Below the pieces are notes generated by a model. It saw only the letters and a list, made by a program, of their open reading frames with translations. It had not been told where the DNA came from and did no database searches. From the NCBI GenBank assembly GCA_902616725.1, contig CACMTZ010000004.1, positions 62,001 to 126,000 on the forward strand: a stretch of DNA of 64,000 nt. The letters are read 5' to 3'. Position numbers and translations under genes: made by a program. Shown in pieces: positions 29,204 to 38,890 of the stretch. Within the stretch, counting starts at the first letter, position 1. Every line of letters begins with the position of its first letter. The DNA is from an uncultured Pelagibacteraceae bacterium (GTDB lineage: Bacteria; Pseudomonadota; Alphaproteobacteria; Pelagibacterales; Pelagibacteraceae).

Positions 29204-29818
29204 ATGCTCCCCCTAGATTTTATCCTTTTTTTACAGATCATAATTTTTCTATTCATCACACCAGGTACCCCTAGGATAGTAATTATTTCTTATTCTATGA
29301 ATTATGGTGTTAAAAATTGTATTTGGACAGCTTTAGGGGATGTTACCGCAAATTTATTTCAAGCAACTTTAGTAATTTTTGTTATCGGAACTTTTTTGTC
29401 GGATAATCCGAACTTTTTAAACTTTTTTAAGTGGGTCGGAGTTATTTATTTAATGTATTTAGCTTACGATGTTTACAAATCTTCTCCAAAAGATGCAAAT
29501 TCAAAAATAATTAGCACAAAAAGTATTTTTTCTTTTTATAAAGATGGTTTTTTAGTTGCAGGCACAAGTCCTAAGGCATGGTTGTTCTTCCCTTTAATAT
29601 TTCCGCAGTTTATTGACTTTAATAACAATTATATTGTTCAATTCTTTATTTTAATAACAACTTATGTTGTTTTAGATTTTGTATCTTTGATTGGTTATGC
29701 TTTGTTAGCACAAAAATTAATTACATGGATCAAAGCAAATCCAAAAACAATTAATACAATCTCAGCGAGTGTTTTAGTTATCATTGCGTTTATTATTATT
29801 GTTACACAACAATATTAA
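29204..29818 (+). CDS. LysE-family translocator
   Basis: Multi-TM, FITPGTPRIVIISYSMNYGVKN. Confidence 0.82.
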   Translation: MLPLDFILFLQIIIFLFITPGTPRIVIISYSMNYGVKNCIWTALGDVTANLFQATLVIFVIGTFLSDNPNFLNFFKWVGVIYLMYLAYDVYKSSPKDANSKIISTKSIFSFYKDGFLVAGTSPKAWLFFPLIFPQFIDFNNNYIVQFFILITTYVVLDFVSLIGYALLAQKLITWIKANPKTINTISASVLVIIAFIIIVTQQY

Positions 29819-29907
29819 ACCTATCTAAAGTTGTTTTTGCCTCTTGCAATAAAACAAAATTATTTATTTAATTAAGAATTAATTAATTAATAACAGAAGG
29901 AAATAAA

Positions 29908-31146
29908 ATGAAAATAAACAAGATAATCTTGAGTTTTATTTCTGCAGTAGCAATTTTACTTTCAACTTCAGTTGTTTCATTGGCAAAAGTAGTTGGTGAT
30001 AAAATTGTTTTAGGTGCTGCTATTTCATTAACTGGAAAATATTCATCTAATGGTGTTCATACACAAAACGGTTATAACATGGCTGTTGATAGAATTAATA
30101 GCATGGGTGGTGTTAAAGTTGGTGGAAAAACTTATAAGTTTGAAATCATTTATTATGATGATGAATCAAACCCAAAAAGAGCAGCTCAATTAGCAGAAAG
30201 ATTAATCTCACAAGATGGTGTTGAGTTTATGCTTGGGCCTTATAGTTCAGGTTTAACAAAAGCAATTGCACCTGTAACAGAAAAATATGGTGTACCAATG
30301 GTGGAAGCAAATGGTGCGTCTAGATCTTTGTTTACTAAAGGTTACAAATATCTATTTGCAGTTTTAGCTCCAGCTAACTTATATCTTGATGTAGCTATTA
30401 GAACAGCAGTTGAGTTAAATGGTGGAAAAGGTGTAAGAATTGCACAAGCATTTGAACAAGATGCTTTTTCACAAGACGTAAGATTAGGTATTTTAGATGC
30501 AGCGAAAGAAACTGGATCTGAAATTATAATCGATGATAAGCTGCCAAAAGAGCTTAACGATATGGCTGCAACATTAGTTAAAGTAAAACAAATGAAGCCA
30601 GACGTTCTTGTGGTATCAGGACACACAAAAGGTGCATTAACTGCAATCAGACAAATTGCTGAAATGAAAGTTGATGTTCCAATGTTAGCAATGACACATT
30701 GTGATGCTGCGAAATTATCAAAACAACATGGTAAAAATTCTCAGTATGCATTATGTGCTTCTCAATGGCATAAAACACTAACGTATAAAGATAACTTCTT
30801 TAAAGATGGTATGACGTATGCGGCAGATTTCCAAAAAGAGTTTGGATATGACCCGCCATATCAATCAGCAGAGTCATCTGCAGCATTGTTAGTGTTTAAG
30901 GATGCTTTTGAAAGAGCGAATTCTTTCGATCAAAAGAAAGTAAGAGATGCTCTTGCAGCTACGAACATGCAAACATTCTATGGAAATATTAAGTTCGCAC
31001 CGGGTGGTCAAAATGTTGACAAGCCGATGGTACTTTTCCAAGTAATGTGTGATGGCGCTGGAAAATGTGAAAACAAAGTTGTTGCTCCACTGAAGTGGGC
31101 ATCAGCTAAATTGATTCACCCAATTCCTAAGTGGTCTGACAGATAA
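29908..31146 (+). CDS. Branched-chain amino acid-type ABC transporter substrate-binding protein
   Basis: Signal peptide; LGAAISLTGKYSSNGVHTQNGYNMAVDRIN; followed by liv-like genes. Confidence 0.9.
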   Translation: MKINKIILSFISAVAILLSTSVVSLAKVVGDKIVLGAAISLTGKYSSNGVHTQNGYNMAVDRINSMGGVKVGGKTYKFEIIYYDDESNPKRAAQLAERLISQDGVEFMLGPYSSGLTKAIAPVTEKYGVPMVEANGASRSLFTKGYKYLFAVLAPANLYLDVAIRTAVELNGGKGVRIAQAFEQDAFSQDVRLGILDAAKETGSEIIIDDKLPKELNDMAATLVKVKQMKPDVLVVSGHTKGALTAIRQIAEMKVDVPMLAMTHCDAAKLSKQHGKNSQYALCASQWHKTLTYKDNFFKDGMTYAADFQKEFGYDPPYQSAESSAALLVFKDAFERANSFDQKKVRDALAATNMQTFYGNIKFAPGGQNVDKPMVLFQVMCDGAGKCENKVVAPLKWASAKLIHPIPKWSDR

Positions 31147-31160
31147 TAACAAATCTTTAA

Positions 31161-31192
31161 ATACCCCCTAAACTCTAGGGGGTATTTTTTTT
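31161..31192 (+). terminator. Intercistronic hairpin ATACCCCCTA...TAGGGGGTAT plus T-tract
   Basis: Perfect 10-bp stem, 5-nt loop, T-run; between substrate-binding protein and permease genes. Confidence 0.88.
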
Positions 31193-31203
31193 AGAGGCAA
31201 ATT

Positions 31204-32097
31204 ATGGATTTCATGGTTTTTCAGTATCCGATGATAACTGTTCAAGCTTGCTTGGACGGGATATTGCTTGGAATTTTATTTGCGTTAATTGCTTATGGCA
31301 TGGCTTTGCAATGGGGGGTCATGAATATCATAAACATTGCACAAGGTGATTTAGTTATTCTTGGTGGATACATTGCATACTTTATGTATCTTTACGGAAT
31401 TCATCCAGCCTGGGGAGTCATAGTTTCACCGATTATAATGTATTTTGTTGGTGTTGGAATTTACAAATTAGTAATCAATAAAGTTGTTGATAGAGACTTG
31501 TTTATCTCAATTCTTGCTACATTTGGCATAAGTATTCTTTTCATGCAACTAATGAACTTTGCATTTGGTGCAGATGTTGTTTTAGCAAATTCAGGTTATG
31601 GCACAACATTTTTATTTGATAGTGCAGTAGTTTTACCAAACTCAAAAATATTTTCAGCATTCGTTAGTATTGTTTTTGCTATTGGTTTAGTAATTTATAT
31701 GAAAAAATCAAAACTTGGTCGAGCGATTAGAGCAACAGCTCAAAACGCAAGAGCTGCAAAGATTTTAGGTGTAGATACAGAAAAGGTTTATGCAGCAACT
31801 TTTGGATTAAATGCTGCTCTTTGTGGTGTTGCTGGAGCGCTAATTTCAATAACCTTTACAATACATCCTTATATGGGATTACCGTATACAATTAGATCAT
31901 TTATGATTGTTATTGTTGCTGGACTTGGCAATTTACCTGGTGTTGCAATGTCAGGGATGGGTCTTGGTGTATTTGAAGAGTTTGCTGATTATATATTAGG
32001 AACAGAATTTAGAATAGGTTCAGTGTTTTTATTATTAGTTTTAATTCTCGTTTATAGAAGATTTAAACTTTCAAGAAAAAGAGAGTATCTAAAATAA
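31204..32097 (+). CDS. Branched-chain amino acid-type ABC permease (LivH-like)
   Basis: LivH-like TM protein, GILFALIAYGMALQWGVMNIINIAQGD. Confidence 0.9.
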   Translation: MDFMVFQYPMITVQACLDGILLGILFALIAYGMALQWGVMNIINIAQGDLVILGGYIAYFMYLYGIHPAWGVIVSPIIMYFVGVGIYKLVINKVVDRDLFISILATFGISILFMQLMNFAFGADVVLANSGYGTTFLFDSAVVLPNSKIFSAFVSIVFAIGLVIYMKKSKLGRAIRATAQNARAAKILGVDTEKVYAATFGLNAALCGVAGALISITFTIHPYMGLPYTIRSFMIVIVAGLGNLPGVAMSGMGLGVFEEFADYILGTEFRIGSVFLLLVLILVYRRFKLSRKREYLK

Positions 32098-33146
32098 TGA
32101 GTAAAAATGTCATATTATATGCTGCAATTTTGATATTTGGACTCGCTGCGCCTTTTGTATTTCCAGCATTTAAGGTTCAATTATCTATTTTGTGTGTATT
32201 GATTGTTTTAGCCACCACTTGGAATATTCAGGGTGGGGAAATGGGATATAACACATTTGGAAATATTCTTTTCTATGGTTTAGGAATGTATTTGTGTGCT
32301 TCTGTGCAAGTGGGTATGTTTTTCCCTTTAGCAGAATGGACAGAAAGTGGAGGAGAAAAAACTTTTGTGCATACGCCCACACAGTTCTTTCAAGGAATGG
32401 CAGCTGGACTTGTAGTAGCCGCAGTTGTACCAACTATTGTTGCAGGATTAATTGGTTATGCCATCTTAGGACTTAGAGGACATTACTTTGCAATTTGTAC
32501 TTTAGGTTTAGGAGTTGCTGCAGGAGAAATTTCTGGTGGTATAGAGATTATTGGAGCAGGACAAGGTTTTACTACACCACCTTTTCCAAACGTTGGTGGT
32601 CTAGAGGCAAGAGGAGAATTCTTTTATTTTTTAAGTTTTGGTGCGCTTGTCCTTACATTCATAGCAGTGAGAGCGATTTACTCAACGCGTTTTAGATTAA
32701 TTCTTAATGCTATCAGGGATAATGAGGATAAAGCTGAGGCAATGGGAATTGAGACAATGAAATATAAAATAATTGGTTGGATGGTATCAGCATTTTTTTG
32801 TGGTTTAGCAGGAGGTATCATGGGCGGACTTGTTGGTTATATAGACTCAACAGATGTTGCATTTGATGGAAGAGAGATGGGAGTATTTATGGTTTTGATG
32901 GCAATCCTTGGCGGTAAGGGAACTTTGTGGGGACCTGTGATTGGAGCTACTGTATTTCATATTTTCAAAGAAGGATTTTGGACATTCTTTTTAGGGTGGC
33001 AGTATGTTGCTTTAGGAGTTTTGATTGTTGTTATCGTCATTTATTTCCCAGAGGGAATTATGGGATGGTTGAGAGAAAAATACCCTGAACGATTTGGTGA
33101 AGTTGTTGATGAGGCTGATCGAAAAGCACAGGTAGAATTGAAATGA
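32097..33146 (+). CDS. Branched-chain amino acid-type ABC permease (LivM-like)
   Basis: LivM-like; IRDNEDKAEAMGIETMKYKIIGWMVSAF. Confidence 0.9.
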   Translation: MSKNVILYAAILIFGLAAPFVFPAFKVQLSILCVLIVLATTWNIQGGEMGYNTFGNILFYGLGMYLCASVQVGMFFPLAEWTESGGEKTFVHTPTQFFQGMAAGLVVAAVVPTIVAGLIGYAILGLRGHYFAICTLGLGVAAGEISGGIEIIGAGQGFTTPPFPNVGGLEARGEFFYFLSFGALVLTFIAVRAIYSTRFRLILNAIRDNEDKAEAMGIETMKYKIIGWMVSAFFCGLAGGIMGGLVGYIDSTDVAFDGREMGVFMVLMAILGGKGTLWGPVIGATVFHIFKEGFWTFFLGWQYVALGVLIVVIVIYFPEGIMGWLREKYPERFGEVVDEADRKAQVELK

Positions 33147-33883
33147 GTATTTTAGAAGTAAATAATGTAAGTAAATCTTTTGGTGGTGTTAAGGCTAATG
33201 TTGACATTTCAATGTCAGTAGAAAAGGGAAAAATATTTGGACTAATTGGTCCAAATGGTTCAGGAAAAACAACTTTATTTAACTCCATTGTTGGTACCTA
33301 TCCAATAGACCAAGGTTCAATAAAATTTAATGGTAAAGAAGTATCTGAATTACCAGTTCCTGTAATTGCTAAACTTGGTTTATTAAGAACTTTTCAACAA
33401 ACAAGAATTTATGGAAAATTAAATTGTGTAGATAATATGTTAATCAGTCACAAAGGTAGTGATGAAAGTATATTAAAAATATTCTCAAAAATTCCTCAAA
33501 ATTTAACCGAGAAGGCAGAAAATCTTTTAAATTTTGTGGGACTTTATCAAAAAAGAAAATTAAGAGCTGGCGACTTATCTTTTGGTCAGCAAAAATTACT
33601 TGAGCTGGCCATGGCTTTAATGAATGAACCAGAAATGCTTTTATTAGATGAACCAACCGCTGGTATAAACCCGACTTTAATCAATGGAATAATAGACAGG
33701 TTAATTAAAGTAAACCAAGATTTTGGGATAACTCTTTTAGTTATCGAACACAATATGAGGGTTATTATGCAATTAGCAGAAAGTATTTATTGTTTAGCTC
33801 ACGGCAAAATGCTGGCTAATGGAACACCGGATGAGATTAAAAATGATAAAAGAGTAATCGATGCATACCTGGGAGCACAATAA
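33143..33883 (+). CDS. ABC transporter ATP-binding protein (LivG-like)
   Basis: GPNGSGKTTLFN; LSFGQQKLLELAMAL; LLLDEPTAG. Confidence 0.92.
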   Translation: MSILEVNNVSKSFGGVKANVDISMSVEKGKIFGLIGPNGSGKTTLFNSIVGTYPIDQGSIKFNGKEVSELPVPVIAKLGLLRTFQQTRIYGKLNCVDNMLISHKGSDESILKIFSKIPQNLTEKAENLLNFVGLYQKRKLRAGDLSFGQQKLLELAMALMNEPEMLLLDEPTAGINPTLINGIIDRLIKVNQDFGITLLVIEHNMRVIMQLAESIYCLAHGKMLANGTPDEIKNDKRVIDAYLGAQ

Positions 33884-34668
33884 TGTCTAATCAATACGAA
33901 GTATTAGGAAAAGCACCTCAAGCAGAAGACTTGAAAAAACTTTCACCTAATGACATTCATCTCACGATTAAAAATATGAATGCTGGTTATGGGAAAATGG
34001 AAATTTTACATAATTTTGATCTTTATGTTAGCAAGGCTCAATCACTTTGTTTAATAGGTCCAAATGGTGCTGGTAAATCAACTATTCTTCATTCAATTTA
34101 TGGATTTACCAATATATTTTCTGGGAAAATAGAAATTGATGGAAAAGAGATAACGAATTTATCACCAGCTGAAAAATTAAAATCAGTTGGTATTGCATAT
34201 ATTTTACAAGATAATTCTGTTTTCCCTGATATGACAGTTGAGGAAAATCTTTTAATGGGTGGATTTATCAAAGATAAAACAGAGGAGTCATTTCAAGAAG
34301 CTGAAAGAATTCTTGAGAAGTATGAAAGATTAAGAAATAGAAGAAATCAACCTGCAAAAGTTTTGTCTGGTGGTGAGAGAAGGTTATTGGAAATTTCAAG
34401 AGCGCTTGTTATGAAACCATCAGTTTTATTAGTTGATGAACCTTCGATTGGCTTAGAGCCAAGATATATTGAAATGGTATTTGAAATTTTAAGAGACCTT
34501 CAACAAAATGAAAAAAAAACAATTATTCTTGTTGAGCAAAATGCAAAGAAAGGTTTAGAGTTTGCTGACATTGGTTATGTTTTAGTATCAGGACAAACTG
34601 CAATAGCAGGTAAAGGAGATGAACTCTTAAATAATCCTGATGTTGGACGCCTATTCTTAGGCGGTTAA
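33883..34668 (+). CDS. ABC transporter ATP-binding protein (LivF-like)
   Basis: GPNGAGKSTILHS; LSGGERRLLEISRAL. Confidence 0.92.
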   Translation: MSNQYEVLGKAPQAEDLKKLSPNDIHLTIKNMNAGYGKMEILHNFDLYVSKAQSLCLIGPNGAGKSTILHSIYGFTNIFSGKIEIDGKEITNLSPAEKLKSVGIAYILQDNSVFPDMTVEENLLMGGFIKDKTEESFQEAERILEKYERLRNRRNQPAKVLSGGERRLLEISRALVMKPSVLLVDEPSIGLEPRYIEMVFEILRDLQQNEKKTIILVEQNAKKGLEFADIGYVLVSGQTAIAGKGDELLNNPDVGRLFLGG

Positions 34669-35372
34669 TGATTGACTCAAAATATTTTTTGAAAGGTTTC
34701 GCATCCATCAAAGGTGTTGGCAGTCCAGCTATAGCCTTGGGAGCTAGCTTTATAGCAATTGGAGCTCTTTTAAAAAATATTGGTTTTACAATTCAAGAAA
34801 GTCTTTTTTCAACTTTTTTAACTTACGCATTACCTGGTTCATTGGTAATGGCAGAGTCACTTATAATTGGATCATCATTAATAAATATCTTCATTGCTGT
34901 TTGGTTAGTAAATGCAAGATTGTATCCAATGACAGTTTCCTTAATGCCTTTGTTGATGCACCATAAACAACCTAAATGGAAATATTATTTATCATGTCAC
35001 TTCATTGCCGTCTCATCGTGGCTAATAATGAAAGATAATTATGAACAAATAAAAAAAGAAGCAAGGATAGATTTTTGGATTGGTATTGGCACAGCAACCT
35101 GGTCGGTAGCAATTTTTTCTACATTTATCGGCTATATTGCATCAGACTTTTTAAATAGAGATATGTTAATTGGGTTAGCAATAATTAATCCAATTTATTT
35201 CACTTGTATGATGGTGGGAGCGATGAAAACTATTAAAATTAGTTTATCAATCATCCTGGGTGCAATTTTAGGTCCAGCTTTTTATTTTATCTCTCCAGAG
35301 TGGTGTATTCTATTTGGTGGTTTTGTGGCTGGAACAATTGCATTTTTTATTGGAGAAATTAATGACAGGTAA
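34668..35372 (+). CDS. azlC: AzlC-family branched-chain amino acid exporter subunit
   Basis: AzlC-like membrane protein paired with AzlD-like gene. Confidence 0.82.
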   Translation: MIDSKYFLKGFASIKGVGSPAIALGASFIAIGALLKNIGFTIQESLFSTFLTYALPGSLVMAESLIIGSSLINIFIAVWLVNARLYPMTVSLMPLLMHHKQPKWKYYLSCHFIAVSSWLIMKDNYEQIKKEARIDFWIGIGTATWSVAIFSTFIGYIASDFLNRDMLIGLAIINPIYFTCMMVGAMKTIKISLSIILGAILGPAFYFISPEWCILFGGFVAGTIAFFIGEINDR

Positions 35373-35685
35373 TATTTTTTTAGTAATCTTAATAACTTCA
35401 TTAGCGACATTTTTGTCTAGATTTTTAGGTGTTGTAAGTTCAGAAAATATTAAAGAAACTTCCAAAATTTTTAGATGGTTTAATTGCTTGGCATACTCGA
35501 CGTTGGCAGCATTAATAGCTAGGATTGTAATTTTTCCATCAGGATTATTATCTGAAATAGATTACTTAGTAAGACTAATTGTAATAATTTTATCAATTGG
35601 GCTTTTTTTTATCACTAAAAAAAATTTAGTTTACCCAACAATTTTCTCTGCTATCATACTTACACTTTTTAGCAGTTATTTATGA
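35362..35685 (+). CDS. azlD: AzlD-family protein
   Basis: MTGNIFLVILITSLATFLSRFLGV; small multi-TM protein overlapping azlC end; start moved from 35314. Confidence 0.78.
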   Translation: MTGNIFLVILITSLATFLSRFLGVVSSENIKETSKIFRWFNCLAYSTLAALIARIVIFPSGLLSEIDYLVRLIVIILSIGLFFITKKNLVYPTIFSAIILTLFSSYL

Positions 35686-36596
35686 TTGAAAAAATTGACG
35701 GATTTGAAATTTATGAAAATAAGCAATCTCCAAGGATAATTAACATAGATATAGGAGATGAAATTTTAAATAAACTTATCTTTCCTTTTAATAAGTTTGA
35801 TATTACTGCATTAGAATATAAACCGTTTACCAGATTTACTATCGCAAAAAGTTTAGATGATTTAAGTAATAATAAATTATCTAAATTAATTAATAAAATT
35901 ATTAGAGATCGAAATACTGGTTGTTTTATTATTAAACCTAAAAATTTAATATCTAAAATTGATGATAGTTTTTTAGTAAAGCTTTCAACTGCTGTTGCGC
36001 ATCTTATTGGGAACCCTAATCATGATGCAATGGCTGGTAAATACTATGCTAGATTTCATGTTAAGCATGAGGATAAAAGTGACTCTTATTTAAGAAAGGC
36101 TTATAAAAATATGGATCTACATACTGATGGAACCTATGTCAAAGAAAAAACTGACTGGTTGTTAATGTCAAAAATAGAAGAAAAAAATGTTGAGGGTGGA
36201 GAAACTGCCATGCTTCATCTTGATGATTGGGAACATTGTGATGAATTATTTAATGATCCTGTCGGAAAAGAAGATTTTCTTTGGGGTTCTCCGAAAAGTA
36301 AAAATATTGATTATAAAGTTGAACATCCAGTATTTTCATCTGATAAAGATGGAAGAGCTCAAATTTCATATATTGATCAATTTCCTGAACCCAAAAATAT
36401 GAAACAAGGTACTTTTTTACAAAAATTATCTGATAGTTTAGAGGAAAGTAATCAGAAGATTATAACTAAACTTCCAGTGGGATCATCTGTAGTAGCAAAT
36501 AATTATTTTTGGCTTCATGGCAGAAAAGCCTTTAAAGAACATAAAGATTTAAGTAGAGAGTTGTTGCGAATTAGAGGTTCTTTTTTTATTAATTAA
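35682..36596 (+). CDS. CsiD/GlaH-like Fe(II)/2-oxoglutarate-dependent dioxygenase (glutarate 2-hydroxylase family)
   Basis: AGKYYARFHVKHEDKSDSYLRKAYKNMDLHTDGTYV, MLHLDDWEH, RELLRIRGSFF resemble E. coli CsiD as I remember it. Confidence 0.85.
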   Translation: MIEKIDGFEIYENKQSPRIINIDIGDEILNKLIFPFNKFDITALEYKPFTRFTIAKSLDDLSNNKLSKLINKIIRDRNTGCFIIKPKNLISKIDDSFLVKLSTAVAHLIGNPNHDAMAGKYYARFHVKHEDKSDSYLRKAYKNMDLHTDGTYVKEKTDWLLMSKIEEKNVEGGETAMLHLDDWEHCDELFNDPVGKEDFLWGSPKSKNIDYKVEHPVFSSDKDGRAQISYIDQFPEPKNMKQGTFLQKLSDSLEESNQKIITKLPVGSSVVANNYFWLHGRKAFKEHKDLSRELLRIRGSFFIN

Positions 36597-36622
36597 TATA
36601 AATTAATCACTAAAAGATATTT

Positions 36623-37390
36623 ATGAAATTAGGTTTTATAGGAACTGGAAAAATAACATCATCAGTTATATCTGGAATATGTTCTTCAAAAATTAATTAT
36701 AAAAAGATATTTATTTCATCACGAAATAGTCTTATTGCAAAAGGACTAAAAAAAAAGTTTAAAAAGATATTTATTGAAAGGGATAATCAAAAAATTGTTG
36801 ATAATTGTGATTGGATTTTTTTGGCAGTCACACCAACTGTTGGTCAGAAAATTATTAAAAATTTAAGATTTAGATCTAGTCAAACAATCATAAGTTTTAT
36901 CTCAACTATAAATCTTTCAGAACTTCGAAAAATGATAAAAGTAAAAGCTGACTTAGTAAGAGCTATTCCACTTCCGCCAATTTCTCTTAAAAAAGGACCA
37001 GTGCCTATTTGCCCACCAAATAGAAGGGTTAAAAATTTTTTTAATAAAATTGGATCTACTATTGAAATTAAAAATGAAAAATTATCAATTAATTTTTGGT
37101 CAACGTCAGGGATGATGGCATCTTATTATGAAATATTAAATGTAATGAGTACTTGGTTGATAAAAAAAGGAATCAAAAGATCTGATGCACAGAAATATAT
37201 AACAACTTTATTTTTGGCTTTATCCGAAGATGCAGTTGTAAATTCAAAAAAAGATTTAAAACATTTAGTTAAAGAATCTCAAACTCCAAAAGGTTTAAAT
37301 GAACAAGGTTTAAAAGAAATGAGTAAGAGAGGGGCCTATAAATCTGTAGTAAATACACTAAATAAAATTTACCAAAGACTTAACAAATAA
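36623..37390 (+). CDS. Pyrroline-5-carboxylate reductase family protein
   Basis: N-terminal KLGFIGTGKITSSVISG Rossmann motif; ProC-like length and layout. Confidence 0.8.
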   Translation: MKLGFIGTGKITSSVISGICSSKINYKKIFISSRNSLIAKGLKKKFKKIFIERDNQKIVDNCDWIFLAVTPTVGQKIIKNLRFRSSQTIISFISTINLSELRKMIKVKADLVRAIPLPPISLKKGPVPICPPNRRVKNFFNKIGSTIEIKNEKLSINFWSTSGMMASYYEILNVMSTWLIKKGIKRSDAQKYITTLFLALSEDAVVNSKKDLKHLVKESQTPKGLNEQGLKEMSKRGAYKSVVNTLNKIYQRLNK

Positions 37391-37393
37391 TTA

Positions 37394-38179
37394 ATGTCAG
37401 AAAATATTTTAGAAATAAACAATCTATCAAAATATTTTGGTGGATTAGCAGCAGTATCAGATTGTTCACTTAAAGTTAAGAAGGGAACTATAACTGGAAT
37501 AATCGGTCCTAATGGATCAGGAAAAACTACCTTATTTAATTTGATTGCTGGAAATCTAAAATGTTCAGCTGGTAGTGTCATGTTTAACAACGAAAATATA
37601 ACTGATGTACCTGCTTATGAATTATTTTCAAAAGGTTTACTTAGAACCTTTCAAATTGCACATGAATTTACAAATCTATCAGTTTTAGAAAATTTAATGA
37701 TGGTTCCTGGTAATCAGTCAGGTGAACAATTGATAAATGCTATATTTAAACCCTCATTAATCATGAAAGAAGAAAATATTATTAAGCAAAAAGCCATTGA
37801 AGTTATAGAGTTTTTAAATTTAGGACATTTGAGAAATGAGCTAGCAGGAAATTTATCTGGTGGTCAAAAAAAATTATTGGAGCTTGGTCGAACAATGATG
37901 GTAGATGCAAAGTTAGTTCTATTAGATGAAGTGGGTGCAGGTGTGAATAGAACACTACTGAAAGACCTTGGTACAGCGATTGAAAAACTAAATAAAGAAA
38001 AGGGATATACATTTTGTATGATTGAACATGACATGGATTTCATAGGAAGACTATGTGATCCTGTGATTGTAATGGCTGAAGGATCAGTATTATTTGAAGG
38101 TTCAGTGGAGGATGCAAAAAAAGACGAAAAAGTAATTGAAAGTTATTTGGGTAGGGGATCAAAAATTAAGGATAATTGA
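37394..38179 (+). CDS. ABC transporter ATP-binding protein (LivG-like, second system)
   Basis: GPNGSGKTTLFNLIAG; LSGGQKKLLELGRTM. Confidence 0.92.
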   Translation: MSENILEINNLSKYFGGLAAVSDCSLKVKKGTITGIIGPNGSGKTTLFNLIAGNLKCSAGSVMFNNENITDVPAYELFSKGLLRTFQIAHEFTNLSVLENLMMVPGNQSGEQLINAIFKPSLIMKEENIIKQKAIEVIEFLNLGHLRNELAGNLSGGQKKLLELGRTMMVDAKLVLLDEVGAGVNRTLLKDLGTAIEKLNKEKGYTFCMIEHDMDFIGRLCDPVIVMAEGSVLFEGSVEDAKKDEKVIESYLGRGSKIKDN

Positions 38180-38181
38180 TA

Positions 38182-38889
38182 ATGGCATTTTTTGAGGGAA
38201 ATAAGATGACTGGTGGATATGGAAATGGTCCAGACATTATTAATTCTTGCTCAGTGAATGTCGACAAAGGAGAAATTGTTTCAATCTTAGGTCCTAATGG
38301 TGCGGGAAAATCGACTGCAATGAAAGCAATGTTAGGTTTATTAAATTTAAAATCTGGCTCAGTCATAATTGATGGTAAGGATATTACACAATTATCTCCA
38401 CAGGATAGAGTTAAGTCAGGAATTTCATTTGTACCTCAAACGAAAAATGTTTTTGCAGGAATGACTGTTGAGGAAAATTTAGAAATGGGAGCCTTCTTAA
38501 TTGATGAGAGTTATAATTCAGTAATCAATGAGATCTATGAATTGTTTCCAATATTAAGTGAAAAAAGAAATCAATTAGTTGGTGAATTATCAGGAGGGCA
38601 AAGACAACAGGTTGCACTAGGTAGGGCACTAATGATCAAACCATCAGTTTTAATGTTGGATGAACCAACCGCAGGAGTTTCACCAATTGTAATGGATGAA
38701 TTGTTTGATCACATTGTAAAAGTTAAACGTACAAATGTTGCAATACTTATGGTGGAACAAAATGCCAAACAAGCGCTAAGTATTTCAGACAGAGGTTATG
38801 TGTTAGTCACAGGAGAAAATCGTTATTCAGGATCAGGAAAAGAATTACTAAATGATCCAAGAGTAAGGAGTTCATTTTTAGGCGGTTGA
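38182..38889 (+). CDS. ABC transporter ATP-binding protein (LivF-like, second system)
   Basis: GPNGAGKSTAMKAML; LSGGQRQQVALGRALM. Confidence 0.92.
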   Translation: MAFFEGNKMTGGYGNGPDIINSCSVNVDKGEIVSILGPNGAGKSTAMKAMLGLLNLKSGSVIIDGKDITQLSPQDRVKSGISFVPQTKNVFAGMTVEENLEMGAFLIDESYNSVINEIYELFPILSEKRNQLVGELSGGQRQQVALGRALMIKPSVLMLDEPTAGVSPIVMDELFDHIVKVKRTNVAILMVEQNAKQALSISDRGYVLVTGENRYSGSGKELLNDPRVRSSFLGG

Positions 38890-38890
38890 T

